The notes below the pieces were generated by a model. That model saw only the letters and a list, made by a program, of their open reading frames with translations. It ran no database searches and had not been told where the DNA came from. The translations under genes and the position numbers were made by a program. Source: Umbelopsis ramanniana AG (Eukaryota; Mucoromycota; Umbelopsidomycetes; Umbelopsidales; Umbelopsidaceae). From it: a stretch of 64,000 nucleotides of DNA. Where the stretch lies: the NCBI RefSeq assembly GCF_025399195.1, contig NW_026252143.1:103457-167456 (forward strand), in the 5' to 3' direction. This document shows positions 12,380 through 23,908 of the stretch, piece after piece (within the stretch, counting starts at the first letter, position 1; every line of letters starts with the position of its first letter).

Positions 12380-14707
12380 TTAGTGGCCGGCAGCAACAAC
12401 CACAACTGCCTGTTGACCAGGTCTTCTTGGTACTTCAATGATACGGCGACTCAGAATGGCGGCAAAAAGACCCATAATGCCACCAAATCTGAGTACCCAC
12501 GCGACACCACTATCTTGAGCCGGGGCAGGATTAGTTGGTTGAGTGGGATCTTCAACCGCTGAGACAATCTTGAAAATAACAGCAGCTATAATAGCGACCG
12601 CAAACTGTGGGAAGACGATGTACATGTTGTGAACACCAAGCAGCAAACCAGCATCGAGATCGTCATCGTCGTCGTCTTCATTGGCTTCAAGCGACACTGG
12701 TCCATCCACAGCTTCGCCTTGTGTTGCGCCGTATTTACTTTGTCCATTTTTAAGTTGTTTAGCCGTTTCCTTGGCTTCTTCAAGTTTGTCGGACTCATAG
12801 CTGATGTATTCTCCAACAAGGGCAAATGGAACCCACAATACTACAGCCCAGGGAATACCAATGATGGCAACAATGATAGTAGCTTGGAGAACCGTTTCGA
12901 CGAAAAAGGTTAATAGCAAAGAAACAGAAAATAGAACAATGGAACCAGTGTAGACGTTTTTGACTGTTATGCCTTTGAAGTGTTCGCTTTCAGTCATCCA
13001 TGGGAGAATAATACCAGCTACGACAGAAACGATGGCGTAGCACAACAAAGCAAAGGAGCCAGCGCGAGTACCTTTTGCCCATGAGTCTGGGTCCTCCATA
13101 GGGTTGCTCACAAAATAGATATCGGACACCCAAGTTGTGCTGTATTGAATACGTGTCATCAGAATTATGTTGAATTGCAATTTAAGGATACACGAATTGC
13201 AAAGCCTACCTATAGAACAAGAAAGGAAACCACCCTAACCAAGCAAAGAATTGAACATTGCAAAGACGTTGAACGGAGTTAGGCAAATTGGTGAATGCTC
13301 GCCAAATGTAGCCAAGGGCATGGTACCATGGCCTGCAATAATTATGAAAAACCGTAAGCAAGTAGGAGATGATGGAGTGCCCGCATTCACTAAACGTACT
13401 CATCCTGATCGCGTTCTGGGACATAGACCTTTTCTTTTGTCGTTAAGCAAGTGATACCAAGCGTTGCAATGAATACAAAGATGGCGATAAGACAAAACAC
13501 TTTGACCTGAGAGTCACCAAGGAAAGGCAGAAATTTGATCAGATCGACAAATCCAGTGAAGTAACCTATCACCATAGCGATATTAGACATGCGCGCCGCC
13601 CAAGCATTCGCTATTTGCTGCTGCCAGAGAGGGGGTACATCGAGAATGAGTGCGCGACACGAGGCTTGCACAGCATTCAAACTGAAATCAAGGATATAAA
13701 ATGCAAGCACTGCAGTGAAGATGGCCCCCAATTTTTCCTAAGACGAACGTCAGTCAACCTTACCATGAGGAGCTACATATGGTAAGAAATCTTACTTGTT
13801 TGAGAATTTCTTCCGGCGTTTGGGGTTGGCTAAACCAACGTACACCCAATACCCCGAGTTCCTTTGCGTATGCAACCCCTAGCATAGAAAAACAAACCAA
13901 AACGCCACCAGAGATGATGTAGGGTCGGCGTTTACCAAGTGATGATGTGCATCTGTCGCTATATGCTCCGATTAGCTAAACGAAGGGCGAGGCGAAAGTA
14001 ATTTCATTAATTTGTATGCTTGACGGAGAGGCAAAAAAGTATTGTTCTGGTGGCTTACCGGTTGGATGATGAGCCCTGTTGATAAAGGAAGGTTAGAACA
14101 ACGATAGGTAAGAACGCTACGACGATCTGTAAATAATGTACCTGATAAAGGGCCAGCGAGCCAAACCAAGGCTGTCAACTCCTTTGGAAGCTCTAATGAT
14201 AATAAATATGGAGTACCATATCTATTTTGTCAAGTATATCAGTATAACATTGACTTTCTTGATCTACATTAATGACGATATACTCACGATAACTCGACTG
14301 ACCCTTTGAGTTCCGACATACAATGAACAGTGTGTGTGAGCTGAGTTACGTTTTAGGCCATGACGACTCCGAAATAATAGAACTGAGGACTTACATGTAA
14401 ACTGGACGCCAGCCATACAAATGGTTAGAAGTAGCAGCTTTAGCCCAGTAAGAGCATCCTTATCATCGCCCGAATGTTCAGCTGGTTGCTGGACAATGTC
14501 GCCACTAGTAGTTCCAGCTTGTAAGCTTGCCTGAGACTGAGACCGCTTCAACGGAGCTTCTATGACTTTGTAGGCACTAGCCGAATAGAGACCTTGGTCG
14601 AAACCACTACTCCTGCGTCGAAGAGGTCGTGGACGACGGCTACTACGATTACGTACTAGAGGCGTACGCTGATTCGCTGCGGACGAATCACCAGGCGTTG
14701 CTTGCAT
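12380..14707 (-). CDS. SLC45/Sut1-like proton-coupled disaccharide transporter (MFS)
   Basis: This GPH/SLC45-family carrier is expected to import alpha-glucosides such as maltose or sucrose with protons at the plasma membrane, as described for fission yeast Sut1. The first exon (from 14707) encodes a Ser/Arg-rich cytosolic N-terminus and the start of TM1, GLKLLLLTICMAGVQFT. Two tiny exons follow, 14303-14288 (16 nt, completing TWSVELS) and 14075-14059 (17 nt, GLIIQP). Family motifs are YGTPYLLSLELPKELTALVW, LIGAYSDRCTSSLGKRRPYI after TM3, and GVHNMYIVFPQ near the end. An acidic Asp-rich loop precedes the final two or three membrane segments. The last exon ends at 12380. Substrate is inferred from family only. 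Confidence 0.85.
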
Positions 14708-16055
14708 GGGAGAAGTGAAATGTACAGGTGAACAAAAAAGGAAGGACTTCCAATCGAAATATCGTCATAAGGGCAAGAGAAGATGCACGTGACTCGCCCA
14801 TTGAACGTTTGCTCTCTTGTCGGAAAGAAGATAATGACGATGTAGCTCGGGCAGCTAAGTTTACACTGTGCCCTGCCCCTTGCCTGCAATAACACAGTGC
14901 TTTGAAATAATCACAAATATCAACATAAGATCGGCTACACAATCTATTTCAGTAGCTGTGAGTGAGAAACGCATTGTCAGTACACACTTCTCCCTTGTTG
15001 ATCATGATTATTTCTCTTTAGATAGAAGCCTTTGTGTAATGAGGGTTGAACAACCTTCAGAATTTTTGGCTCAACTGGTCACTTGGAAAACTGTATCTTC
15101 TGAAGTAAATTTGGCCTAGACTTACAGTGAAATGTCCTTGTCATAAATAAATCGAATGGATTCGCTGCATCTAGTTAAAAGGGTGTAATATTTGGTTATG
15201 CACAGAACGCAATCTGTTACGTACAATATACTCATTTATACAATGTGTTACGACAAAGTTATGTGAGAGTATTTGATGAACGCTAACTACAACGCGGATT
15301 AAAAAATGTCATAGCTCCATTGGTGGAGCTAGTGCTGCTGACAGATTGGTGGTCAGTCCAAGAACATTACTGCATTAGAAAGATATAAAAAATATATCAT
15401 ATAAAAAGCTCGTCCTGAAGGGCGACCTGGAAGGTTTTCTTAAAAGGTTTTTGGAAGGTTTTGAAAAGCGTTGTGGCGGGGACTAACACATTTTGAGTGA
15501 AGCTCAGGATATGTTGAGAAATGCTCAGATATGCAAAGAACGAGCTATCTATTTAATTTATAGTAGCTATTCATGTCACTCGCTGCATCCGAACGGACTG
15601 TCCCGCTCGTACGTGTGTTAAATATCGATGCACCCTTTCGGAGAAGCGAGATGCGGATCTGATATGGTGGCGGGGGAGTAAGCCCGCTAACATGCGGAAA
15701 GCAGAACGTTTTCGTTTTAAGAGTATGCTGAGTGGAAACGTTATATCACAATTCTTAAAAACCTCATATTTTCTGGCAAAGCAGAATATATTTTGTTCCA
15801 GCCCAAAGTTGTAAAAATTAGACATACATCAGTTTCCTCTAGCTTTCTACAGCTTTCAATGGAATAATTAAACCTACAAATTTTTCTTGCATAAGCTTTT
15901 GAAGTTGTTGCGTCACCTAAACAATTTTTGTTTGCCCACCTTGACCGTTTCGCTTTTGCACTTGGCCTTTTTCTCCGACACAATTTTTGGAATATCACTT
16001 TCCTCCTTCGTTTCTATCACTTTTGCTGTAACTGTGCGGTAAACCATCGCCAGCG
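14708..16055. other. Intergenic, divergent promoters of the transporter and methyltransferase genes
   Basis: About 1.3 kb without a supported gene. It contains a degenerate AAGGTTTT repeat near 15429-15468 and several short open frames with no domain or consistent splice structure. Confidence 0.6.
15429..15468. repeat. Degenerate tandem GGAAGGTTTT-like repeat
   Basis: Four closely spaced copies of an AAGGTTTT-type unit occur in about 40 bp. No function is evident. Confidence 0.5.
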
Positions 16056-17873
16056 ATGGGCAACAGCCACGGCAAAGAAAACAGTACAAAGCATGGGTCA
16101 AAGAGAAGCACAAGTCGTTCCACTAAATCCATCGGTTCCGTTTCTCAATCCAATACGTTGCTGTCTTCTCAATCATTGTCGCATACCGAACAAGATACAA
16201 AGGCGAAGCGAGAAAATAGCAAACCACGAAGGCTGTCAACACTATTTGATAACCCTTCTACTACAGAAGGAGATCAGCGCCGAAAGACAAAACGGATCCT
16301 TTCACCTTTACTACCAAAAAAGTCAAAAGAGATACAAGAAGAAGGCGATTCGGTTGTGTCCACCATTGATTCCCCATCCATGCATGAAACACCTATCAAC
16401 CACGAGAATAAATCTTTTTTCACATCAAGCGAAATACAAGATGATGTAATTCTGCGTGCTATTCAAGCAGCAGCAGAAGCTACAGGGAGCGTGGGAGACG
16501 ACGATCCTTGGCTTGCACCATCGGTTTTACCAGTCAACAGACCAAGGCAGAGCCAGCTTGTCGTCAATTATGGCAGCACATCAGCGTCAGACGATAGCGT
16601 TGCAAAGCAAATGTATTACCTGTCAGAAAATGCTGGAGAGCGTAGAAAGGAAGTTGATCGGTAAGCCGAGACTAGCCTAATTTCGGAATACTTGCACCTT
16701 CTGAAACCCCATCTAACACTGCTTCTCTCGCTAAACCCTCTTCAGGCATACGCGCCAGGTAAGCACCAATGCCACGCCTTCTAACCACACGATCTGTGGT
16801 ACAATGTCAGACAGGGCCACTGACCTCTTCTTTTCCTTAGCATTATTTACTCAAACAGATATTTGGAAGTATTCATAAGTCTCCACTTGAGTCTCCTAAA
16901 AAGATAATTGATTTAGGTTGTGGAACTGGTAAGTTTTGAAACCATATAATTATTAATGTTATTATTTATTTTTGGTGCAACGGGACGGCCGCTAATGTTA
17001 AAAAATTATTGTTTATCCACCTGCAAGGCGTCTGGTGCGTGGAGATGGCCCTAAAATATCCTACAGCCCACATCGTCGGATGGGCATTAGATCCTCCTAC
17101 TGTCTCTGTGCCTGAATCACTAAAGAACTTAAGCTTTGCTAAGGTTGACTTATTCCAGCCTGATGCGGGTATTCACTTGCTTGATTCGGATACCGTGGAT
17201 TTCATATATATTCGAGATTTGGCTTTCATCATGGCAACTAATGAAAGATGGTTATCCGTCATTAAAGAAGCCTATCGTGTCCTACGCCCTGGTGGTTGGA
17301 TTGAAATTATTGAACCAGGTAAAAAAATCGTCAAGTCTTTCCATCCAGTGTGCTGTAGCGCCAGTGGAAGTAACACATTCATACTCTCACGACAGATTAC
17401 CGAGCAATCAAACGCAGCTCTAATTTCAAAAAGCTCGTTGATGTTCTTGAGATAGCATTGGTAAAAGCAGATATAGATCCTGAGTACGCTCAGCACTTCA
17501 AATCTCACCTGGAGGAGAGTAACTTTGTCACCTGCGAAGAGGATATATACAAGGTACCTATTGGAGAATGGCCATTGGATGCAAGTAAGTTTTTCCAAAA
17601 GCGCCATGACTGGTCTTGTTTATCCAGCATTTTTATGTGTGCTAATGCATTCCTTGCAAAGACGAAAGGGAAAATGGCTACTTATTCAGAGACCTGGCCA
17701 TCCGTCGGTTCCAGGCTATGAAGCGATGGTTTGTTAACCTGGGCGGTTTATCGGAAGAGACATTTGACAGTCTGTGGCAAATGGCTTTGGAGGAGAATGA
17801 AGAGGAGACGGTTGTACTGTGGAGGATTAATCGTGGTATGAAACCCTACAACCATGAAGCAGGTTCTTCGTGA
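16056..17873 (+). CDS. SAM-dependent methyltransferase with Ser-rich N-terminus and possible N-myristoylation site
   Basis: Class I methyltransferase fold: motif I is KKIIDLGCGTGVWCVEMA, the acidic strand-2 region GWALDP, motif II VDFIYIRDLAF, and motif III EAYRVLRPGGWIEIIEPDYR. Exons are 16056-16660, 16746-16758 (13 nt), 16841-16928, 17028-17318, 17396-17584 and 17662-17873, giving 465 residues in a closed frame. The first ~150 residues are Ser/Lys-rich and disordered and begin MGNSHGKENS, which fits a loose glycine-2 myristoylation pattern. The domain resembles the fungal family that includes LaeA-like and UMTA-like methyltransferases, whose substrates are mostly unknown. Substrate cannot be assigned here. 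Confidence 0.8.
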
Positions 17874-19524
17874 ATGGATGTTAAAAAGTAAATAGGACAT
17901 GTCAACATAGCCCCACTACTACTCCTAATTTTATCACTCACTATTGTATCACTCACTATTGTATTTTCCGTAAAACTTTGCGTTGTCTGTCGCATGAGCT
18001 ATTTTGCTTTGTCTGTCCGAGGTTTTCGTGTGTTTATTTTGTTTTCTGCGCTTTGTACTGAGATGCGAATCCCGATTGTGTTCGAGAGTAATTACATGTG
18101 AAAGCATGGGTGCTAAAGACTTTCCTTACATCATGCGGACCATTGGTATTTGAAGTCACACAATAAGCTAAACTTTGAAAACCTGTGGCCTGGAAGGCAC
18201 TTCGATGGCATTCGATATGGGAAGCGTAGTTTTGCAACTCTAGACGAAAAAAATCTCGTAAAAACTTCAGCGTCTATGCACAAATCAATTTATAAAGTGT
18301 ATTTGCTTCAGTTCAGGCGACGCTGACAGCCTTGTCATTTTTTTATTTTATTTTTCGACAAAGAGACTTCGATGCTGCCCTGTACCATTGCGCAAAGATG
18401 ACACCAAGGGACGCCGAAGATATAGAACGAGATCCAAAGCATATGGATTTTTGATTTTGTCGTCTCGCCAGTACATGTTTGGAGTTGACCCGGACCTGAT
18501 ATTATCTTCCTTGCAGCTGCTGGTCAGGTTGCTGCTGTCCTTCCATGCGTGACGACAATCATTGCAAGTACAATCTAGAGTACCTGGTTTATATTTTACC
18601 ACGAATGTGCATACAAATCGGACTAACAACTTGTCAAACGTAAGAAAAACAAGCCTTCAAGGACGTCCATTAAAATGCAATCGAAATCGGTCATGGAAAG
18701 GGTTGGCTTAAGACAAGCTCATAACTATATAAATGGGTTCATATCACGCTACTGATACTTTTCTAATATCATCATAAAAACAACTGTGTGTCTGTTTACC
18801 AAGCCCAAAGCAAATAAGTGGCATTTTCCTCAAGACTTGCTAATCCAACCGAGGGCTCCAAATAGTCATACTTACGGTCGTTTCGTAATTCAGGTAGGTG
18901 TTACAGAATAACATTCAATTATCTCTTTGCAAACCAATTTTGGGAATCATGCTACCCATTTTTTTGCAAACCAGCGAGCACGACTTTTTTTTCAAGGGGG
19001 TCATGGGGGTCATGGGGGGGGGTATTTGCAACTTAATATTATTTGAATTGCTTTTATTTTGTCATGGGCGCGCATGGTAGCGAAATAAAAAGCACTGCAA
19101 CATTGATGAATGAGTTGCAAAATATTTGCTGCTGTGTTCCCAGTGATCATTTTTTATCTGTCAACCAGACATATGAGTAACTCATGGTTGTCATCAAGGA
19201 TTGGTCTGGCAGCACGGTGCCGGGTCTGTTTCATTCCAAAGTTGGCGATCCCATCACTGTATACTTTTCGAGTTATTGCTGCGAACAGAAATATATTGCT
19301 TTCTTGAAAAAACAAAAAAATGCTACTGCTACATAAGTTGCATGCGATTCTCAAAAATACATGAGTGGCTTGTGTCATTTGAATGAGGATGTTTAGGTTA
19401 TTTGATCAGGTATGTGATATGCGAGGGGGAATGGAAATATGATATAAATTTGAGAAGAAAAACAAAATGGAAGTATTTACAAAAGTACGATTTCTGTACA
19501 AATAGAACGCTCCGACTTATAGCA
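17874..19524. other. Long intergenic stretch, no supported gene
   Basis: About 1.6 kb between convergent genes. It contains a G-rich repeat (18996-19022). A minus-strand frame at 18348-18629 has a CTCNDC pair of cysteines but no completed zinc-ribbon partner and no splice context, so I do not call it a gene. Confidence 0.55.
18996..19022 (+). repeat. G-tract repeat with G-quadruplex potential
   Basis: Two GGGGGTCAT units are followed by a run of nine G. Three or four G-tracts of at least four bases separated by short loops fit an intramolecular quadruplex pattern. It lies in otherwise A/T-rich intergenic DNA. Confidence 0.6.
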
Positions 19525-20061
19525 TTATTCATCATCGTTGTCGTCCATATGGCGATCTATCCTTGGTAGACAAGCAAACACATCAATTAACGCCTTGATA
19601 TCCATTTCTAAGCTTTGAGCCTCATCATCTACGCGCCAAGTGTCGCGATCAACCAGGTCCATCAGCAGTGACCAAGCTTCGGTCATTTCTCTAATGGCAT
19701 CCTCGCAAGTGATGTAGTCTTCGTGATAATATACAGAGCCCTGTGAGACGGTGGCAAAATTTGTTTCTGTTCTGGCTGATTCAAATTTCTCTTGAAGTTT
19801 TTGCAGTTCTGTAGGAAAGTCTATTTCGTGCTCCTGAACAACCTCTTGCTTCTTTGGAAAGTGTTTTGCGATAATATGTGACAGACGGTGCGAGTTGTGT
19901 GATGATGAGTCCTCTAAACTGTCATTTTCATTTGACCCGTTAGTCCTTCTTGATGATTGACTGCTGGACCGTCGTCTGCCATGTTGAAACATATCTTGAA
20001 GTTTTGCAGCGGGTGGAGAATTTCTCAATACACGAGAAGATAGAAAGGGCATGTGAGGCAT
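19525..20061 (-). CDS. Hypothetical small protein with Ser-rich N-terminus and acidic C-terminus
   Basis: I do not recognise this. The frame is open from 20103. I place the start at 20061 (MPHMPFLSS) or 20052, because the residues before it read like leader sequence. It is intronless, about 178 residues. The N-terminal third is Ser/Arg-rich (GRRRSSSQSSRR). A probable helical domain follows with LQKLQEKFESARTETNFATV, YYHEDYITCEDAIREMTEAW and SLEMDIKALIDVFACLPRID, ending in an acidic DDNDDE tail. The regular spacing of hydrophobic residues supports a real folded domain. Confidence 0.6.
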   Translation of the reverse strand: MPHMPFLSSRVLRNSPPAAKLQDMFQHGRRRSSSQSSRRTNGSNENDSLEDSSSHNSHRLSHIIAKHFPKKQEVVQEHEIDFPTELQKLQEKFESARTETNFATVSQGSVYYHEDYITCEDAIREMTEAWSLLMDLVDRDTWRVDDEAQSLEMDIKALIDVFACLPRIDRHMDDNDDE

Positions 20062-21637
20062 GGAGGAAATATAATAATGGTGGAGGTAAAGAAGAAACAG
20101 CATGCAATATATAGTTGACGACTCTAAATTTATGGCTTGCTTACAATGCTGCTGTGGTAGTCAGTCGTCTCCCTGAAAAAACAAGGGTAGGGGGCCCGCT
20201 CATTGATTCATCCCCCCCGGCCTTCTCCCGTTGGTTCATTTCGTGATAGGGGTTTACCCTACCATCAAGTTCCTCCGTGTTTCAGTGAAGCGAGATCAGA
20301 GTGAGTGATGCTATGATACGACACCGCAGTCTGTTTACTGTGCTTGGCAATCAATCGCATCATGGTAAAATCACCTGCGGACGATCCAGTTATGTCAGGG
20401 ACACATTGTACCTGTTGGTGCAGCAATGGGCTAAGATTTTTTTTTTTTTTCCTTTCTCTTCAATCCCCCCTTCCCCCTTGTCAAAATAGTAGTCCAATGC
20501 CCAATTTTTTTTTCATTTCCACTCGTTGTCAACACGGTTTATTATGCACTCGGCATGACGTTATATGTATCCATCATGACCTGTTTGCTTGTTTTTAATT
20601 ATTGTTGCTCTAGTTTACGTCCGGAGCTATGGGATATTTTGAGGCTAGGCATTTTTGTGAGGAGATCGATGTCAACCATGGAGCCTCAATTCCCGAAATA
20701 GAAACGTAATAACAACCAACATTGTTAACCAACTATTGTGTTTTTTGCTTGATGATAACCACCTGACCTCAGATGGAGAATTTGCCATAGTATGGGAGAA
20801 TGAAAAAGCCATGGTGCGGCTGACTCATTTGGATGCAGTAGGACGAGTTCATCAATATGGTAGGAAACGCAGGAACCAGATGAATGTAGCAAATGGTTGG
20901 CTAGCTGATTGACCACTTGACGTTACTGTGATGCCCCTTACCGCAACCTGCGTGACCGTCACCCTAGATAATTGCGTTGTTCTTACCGTTCATTCATTCG
21001 TCATTTGCTCGGTGAATTGATTTAAATTAAAAAATGATCGTAATAGAAATCAATGAGCAAAAATACACGCTTGCTATCTATAATGAGAGTAGCTTTTTTA
21101 ATGCCAATTCCTTCCAGACACTTTTAGAGCCTTGGCTAGCATTTTGCTAGACGCCTTGCATTTGCTGCTGCTGCGAATGTAACACGTGAACATCCGCCTA
21201 CTGGTTATATGATGAGTACTGGTGGCCGTTCAGTATGCACACTAAAATTAAAATAGTGCAAAACCCCTTATTTCCACTGCAAAGTCTGTTACGCCGAATG
21301 ATGAGGAATGCTGGGGTTGAGACATATGATGGTCATGGCCGCGACGAGAACGAATAGGATGCGACGGCCATTGTGAAATGTATTCTTACAAATGATGATA
21401 TATATTTTATTTTTTGAATTGGGTAAACAAAGAATGGAAACCACACATCAAATCTTTGAAAACGTTTTCTTTGGACAAGTGGTATATGTGGCAGAAGGCA
21501 AAGTATGAGAAGCAGTAAAAAAAGAAACACAGTTTTTTTCTGAAGAAAGGATAATTTTTAAAAAAGGAAGAGTAACAATCTAACACGCTTATTCTTCAAT
21601 GTAATATCTTTTAGAAAAAAAAACACACTCTTGACAT
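20062..21637. other. Intergenic, no supported gene
   Basis: About 1.6 kb between the small unknown gene and the 3' end of the bZIP gene, with C-runs and a T-run near 20429-20450. Short frames on both strands lack domains. The A/T-rich part just below 21637 is probably the bZIP 3' UTR. Confidence 0.55.
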
Positions 21638-23309
21638 CTAAGCAAGAACCTTTGCACGCTTTGATGAGCTTCGCACGTTGCGCCTGCGCTTATTTTTACG
21701 TGCTGTATCATCAGTGTCGTTTAGGTTGTAGCCACCTAGTGAAGATGAGGAAGGTGGAGTGACAAGTTGATCTTTCATGCTAACTGGTATGAAAGCAGAG
21801 TCCTTTAAGCCAACCATCTGGGCGCCTACAATCTTTGAACCAAGGACTTGCATATCAACTTGCAAGTACTGTTGTGGTTCACAAGACTCGTGACTAGGTA
21901 CTAAAGGTGACAAGAGTGAAACACGTGGCGATACTGAATTGGCCTGCTTGTTGTGCTCATCCGATAATCGAACAACTTGTGAGAGGTGGTTGGCATAAAG
22001 GTATAGAGAAGGTGTATCAGCCATGATGACGGGTTGGCCTGTTTGGTATTGAACAAGCCCAGTGCTAGAAGCAGTGTCACTCGTACGCTTATCGGCCTCT
22101 GCCTCCGTTTTCAAACTTTCTTGGATCCACAACTGCAAATCATAAGGCTTGATGGATTCTACCACCATGAGCTCGGTTGACTGGGCTGGTGATGATGCAG
22201 TGGGTGATCCACCATCCAACAGCTTGTGTTGCTTCGGTTCGAAAGAGTAAAAGCTGGATGGACCAATGAGGTGTTGTTTCGCTGCGCCTCCTACTGTCAG
22301 CCGGTTCACGCTGCCGTTCGGTAGACTAAATAAAGCAAATGAAAAGAGCATAATCTATTTGGGCAGTAATATTTAGCAAGCAGTGTATTTGCACCATTCA
22401 ATTATTTCTCTTAGCACTCACCATGAACACCATGCCAGTTGCCTTTGAGCCTTTTGGAGTAGCTTTCGATGAACCATACGTTGCCTTTAGTTCTTCGTTT
22501 TCGCTCTTGACCATTTGAAGCTCACCAGTGAGTTTTGCAACTTGGTCCTTTAGTGTATCATTTTCCTCTTTGAGAATGATATTTTCCTCTTCAAGTGAAA
22601 CTAAATGTTCACGCTTTCTCTTGCGAGACAAAAGAGCAGCAGCTCTGTTTTTGATCAAACGCTCTTGTCGCTTTGCCGCAACAGTGGCTTGTTGATTTGA
22701 GACTTGCGGGGGTTGAGGGGATGTAAGGGGCTTTTTGGATAGTAAGGGGATATGTTCTAATGGCTCCGATTTCACCTGCACAACATGTGAGGCGGAGGAG
22801 GGAGGGTTGGGTGAAGGCGCAATATTTGGCCTGACCGCGATTTCCGAAGGTCTTCGGTTCGTTGAGGGTAATAACGGTTTGAGTGTGGTATTCGCTATAG
22901 GTGGAGACGTGGATGTCTTTGCCTTCCTGCCTCGCTTTCGCTTGTTTTGCTCGCTATCTGAGGTTTGAGGTGACGAGTGTGGTGATTCTAAATCGAAAGG
23001 CATGGCATGTGGAAACACGACAGGTGGGAATGGCATATTTGCCATATTTTCATCGCCAGCTATGGGCGACATAAATTGCCAAAGGCAATCCGGTGAAAGC
23101 ATATCCATAGTAGTGGATGCGTCATACTCACTTGGCGGTGAACCCAAGTGAGCTACTGAATCAGTTGAGCTGGTTGAATATGGCGGAGACGGGGGATCGA
23201 TGAAGTCAATATTACTCCAATTCATGTTATTGCTGTTATCAACACAGTCGTTGTTAAGAAAGGAGAACAACAATTCGTCCTGATCTTGTGGTTCTGGCTT
23301 GGGCTCCAT
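21638..23309 (-). CDS. bZIP transcription factor with predicted membrane segment after the zipper (ATF6/CREB3-like layout)
   Basis: Exon 1 is 23309-22422 (296 codons) and exon 2 is 22354-21638, joined by a 67-bp GTGAGT..TAG intron, giving 534 residues. The N-terminus is acidic and Ser/Pro-rich, like an activation domain. The basic region at about 213-235 contains IKNRAAALLSRKRKREH, closest by eye to the ATF6 pattern IKNR..A..SRKKKKE. A leucine zipper follows to about residue 276. Directly across the splice junction the protein reads TGMVFMIMLFSFALFSLPNG, an uninterrupted hydrophobic stretch long enough to span a membrane. The ~225-residue C-terminal region ends in a strongly basic tail (RKNKRRRNVRSS), which fits poorly with an ER-luminal location. 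Reading through the intron adds only seven residues before a stop. Stress or UPR roles are inference. Confidence 0.85.
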
Positions 23310-23908
23310 TGCGAAAAGGGCGGGTTGAAGAAAGTGATTGGCAGATGGAAGAGAGAAATATAAGAAGTAGAAATTGCCAGAAAATTAACAGGTCAGGGCA
23401 AGGCTGCGCTACACAGAAATAGGTCATTCAAAATCCAAGTCAGCCGTTTCTACTCTATTTTTTCTCGTCGCACAATAAAGCTCCGAACCTCGCTGATGCA
23501 GCCGTACAGCAAGGGGATTCATGAACGTTTTCCTTTATTCCAAAGTCCTCCACATCTTTTACTTCTTTTTTCGAGGCTTTACGACGTCCAAACACTGTTG
23601 ACCGTTGCTAATTAACGGGTAAGATGAAAAATAAAAGATTAGATCATATATGGAACCTTAGCACACACCCATGCAGGTTTATTAAATGTGGTCCCGCTGA
23701 GATGTGTGGGACCAAAGATTGCCCATGAGGTAGTACACAGTCGGTTCATCTTAAAGAATGTAGGGCCTGTAAGATGATCTTAACTTTCATCCTCCACTTT
23801 AGGTTATATTACATTGACCACTCGCTTGGTTTAAAACACCTTGAAAGTGAAGCATCGTATAAAAAGCATGCCAGAGCAAGCTCATTTTTCAGAGGTTCTT
23901 TCTCAATT
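23310..23908. other. Divergent promoter region between bZIP and tetraspanin-like genes
   Basis: About 600 bp between two outward-facing start codons. It includes pyrimidine-rich stretches upstream of the bZIP ATG. No gene or clear TATA box is seen. Confidence 0.5.

Noticed and set aside
18348-18629. Minus-strand frame with CTCNDC, suggesting a zinc ribbon
   Set aside because: There is no second cysteine pair at the right distance, no start or splice context, and no family resemblance elsewhere in the frame.
22398-22460. HAC1/XBP1-type unconventional splice site at the bZIP intron
   Set aside because: The junctions are ordinary GTGAGT...TAG and I see no paired stem-loops with the CNGCNGN-type loop sequence.
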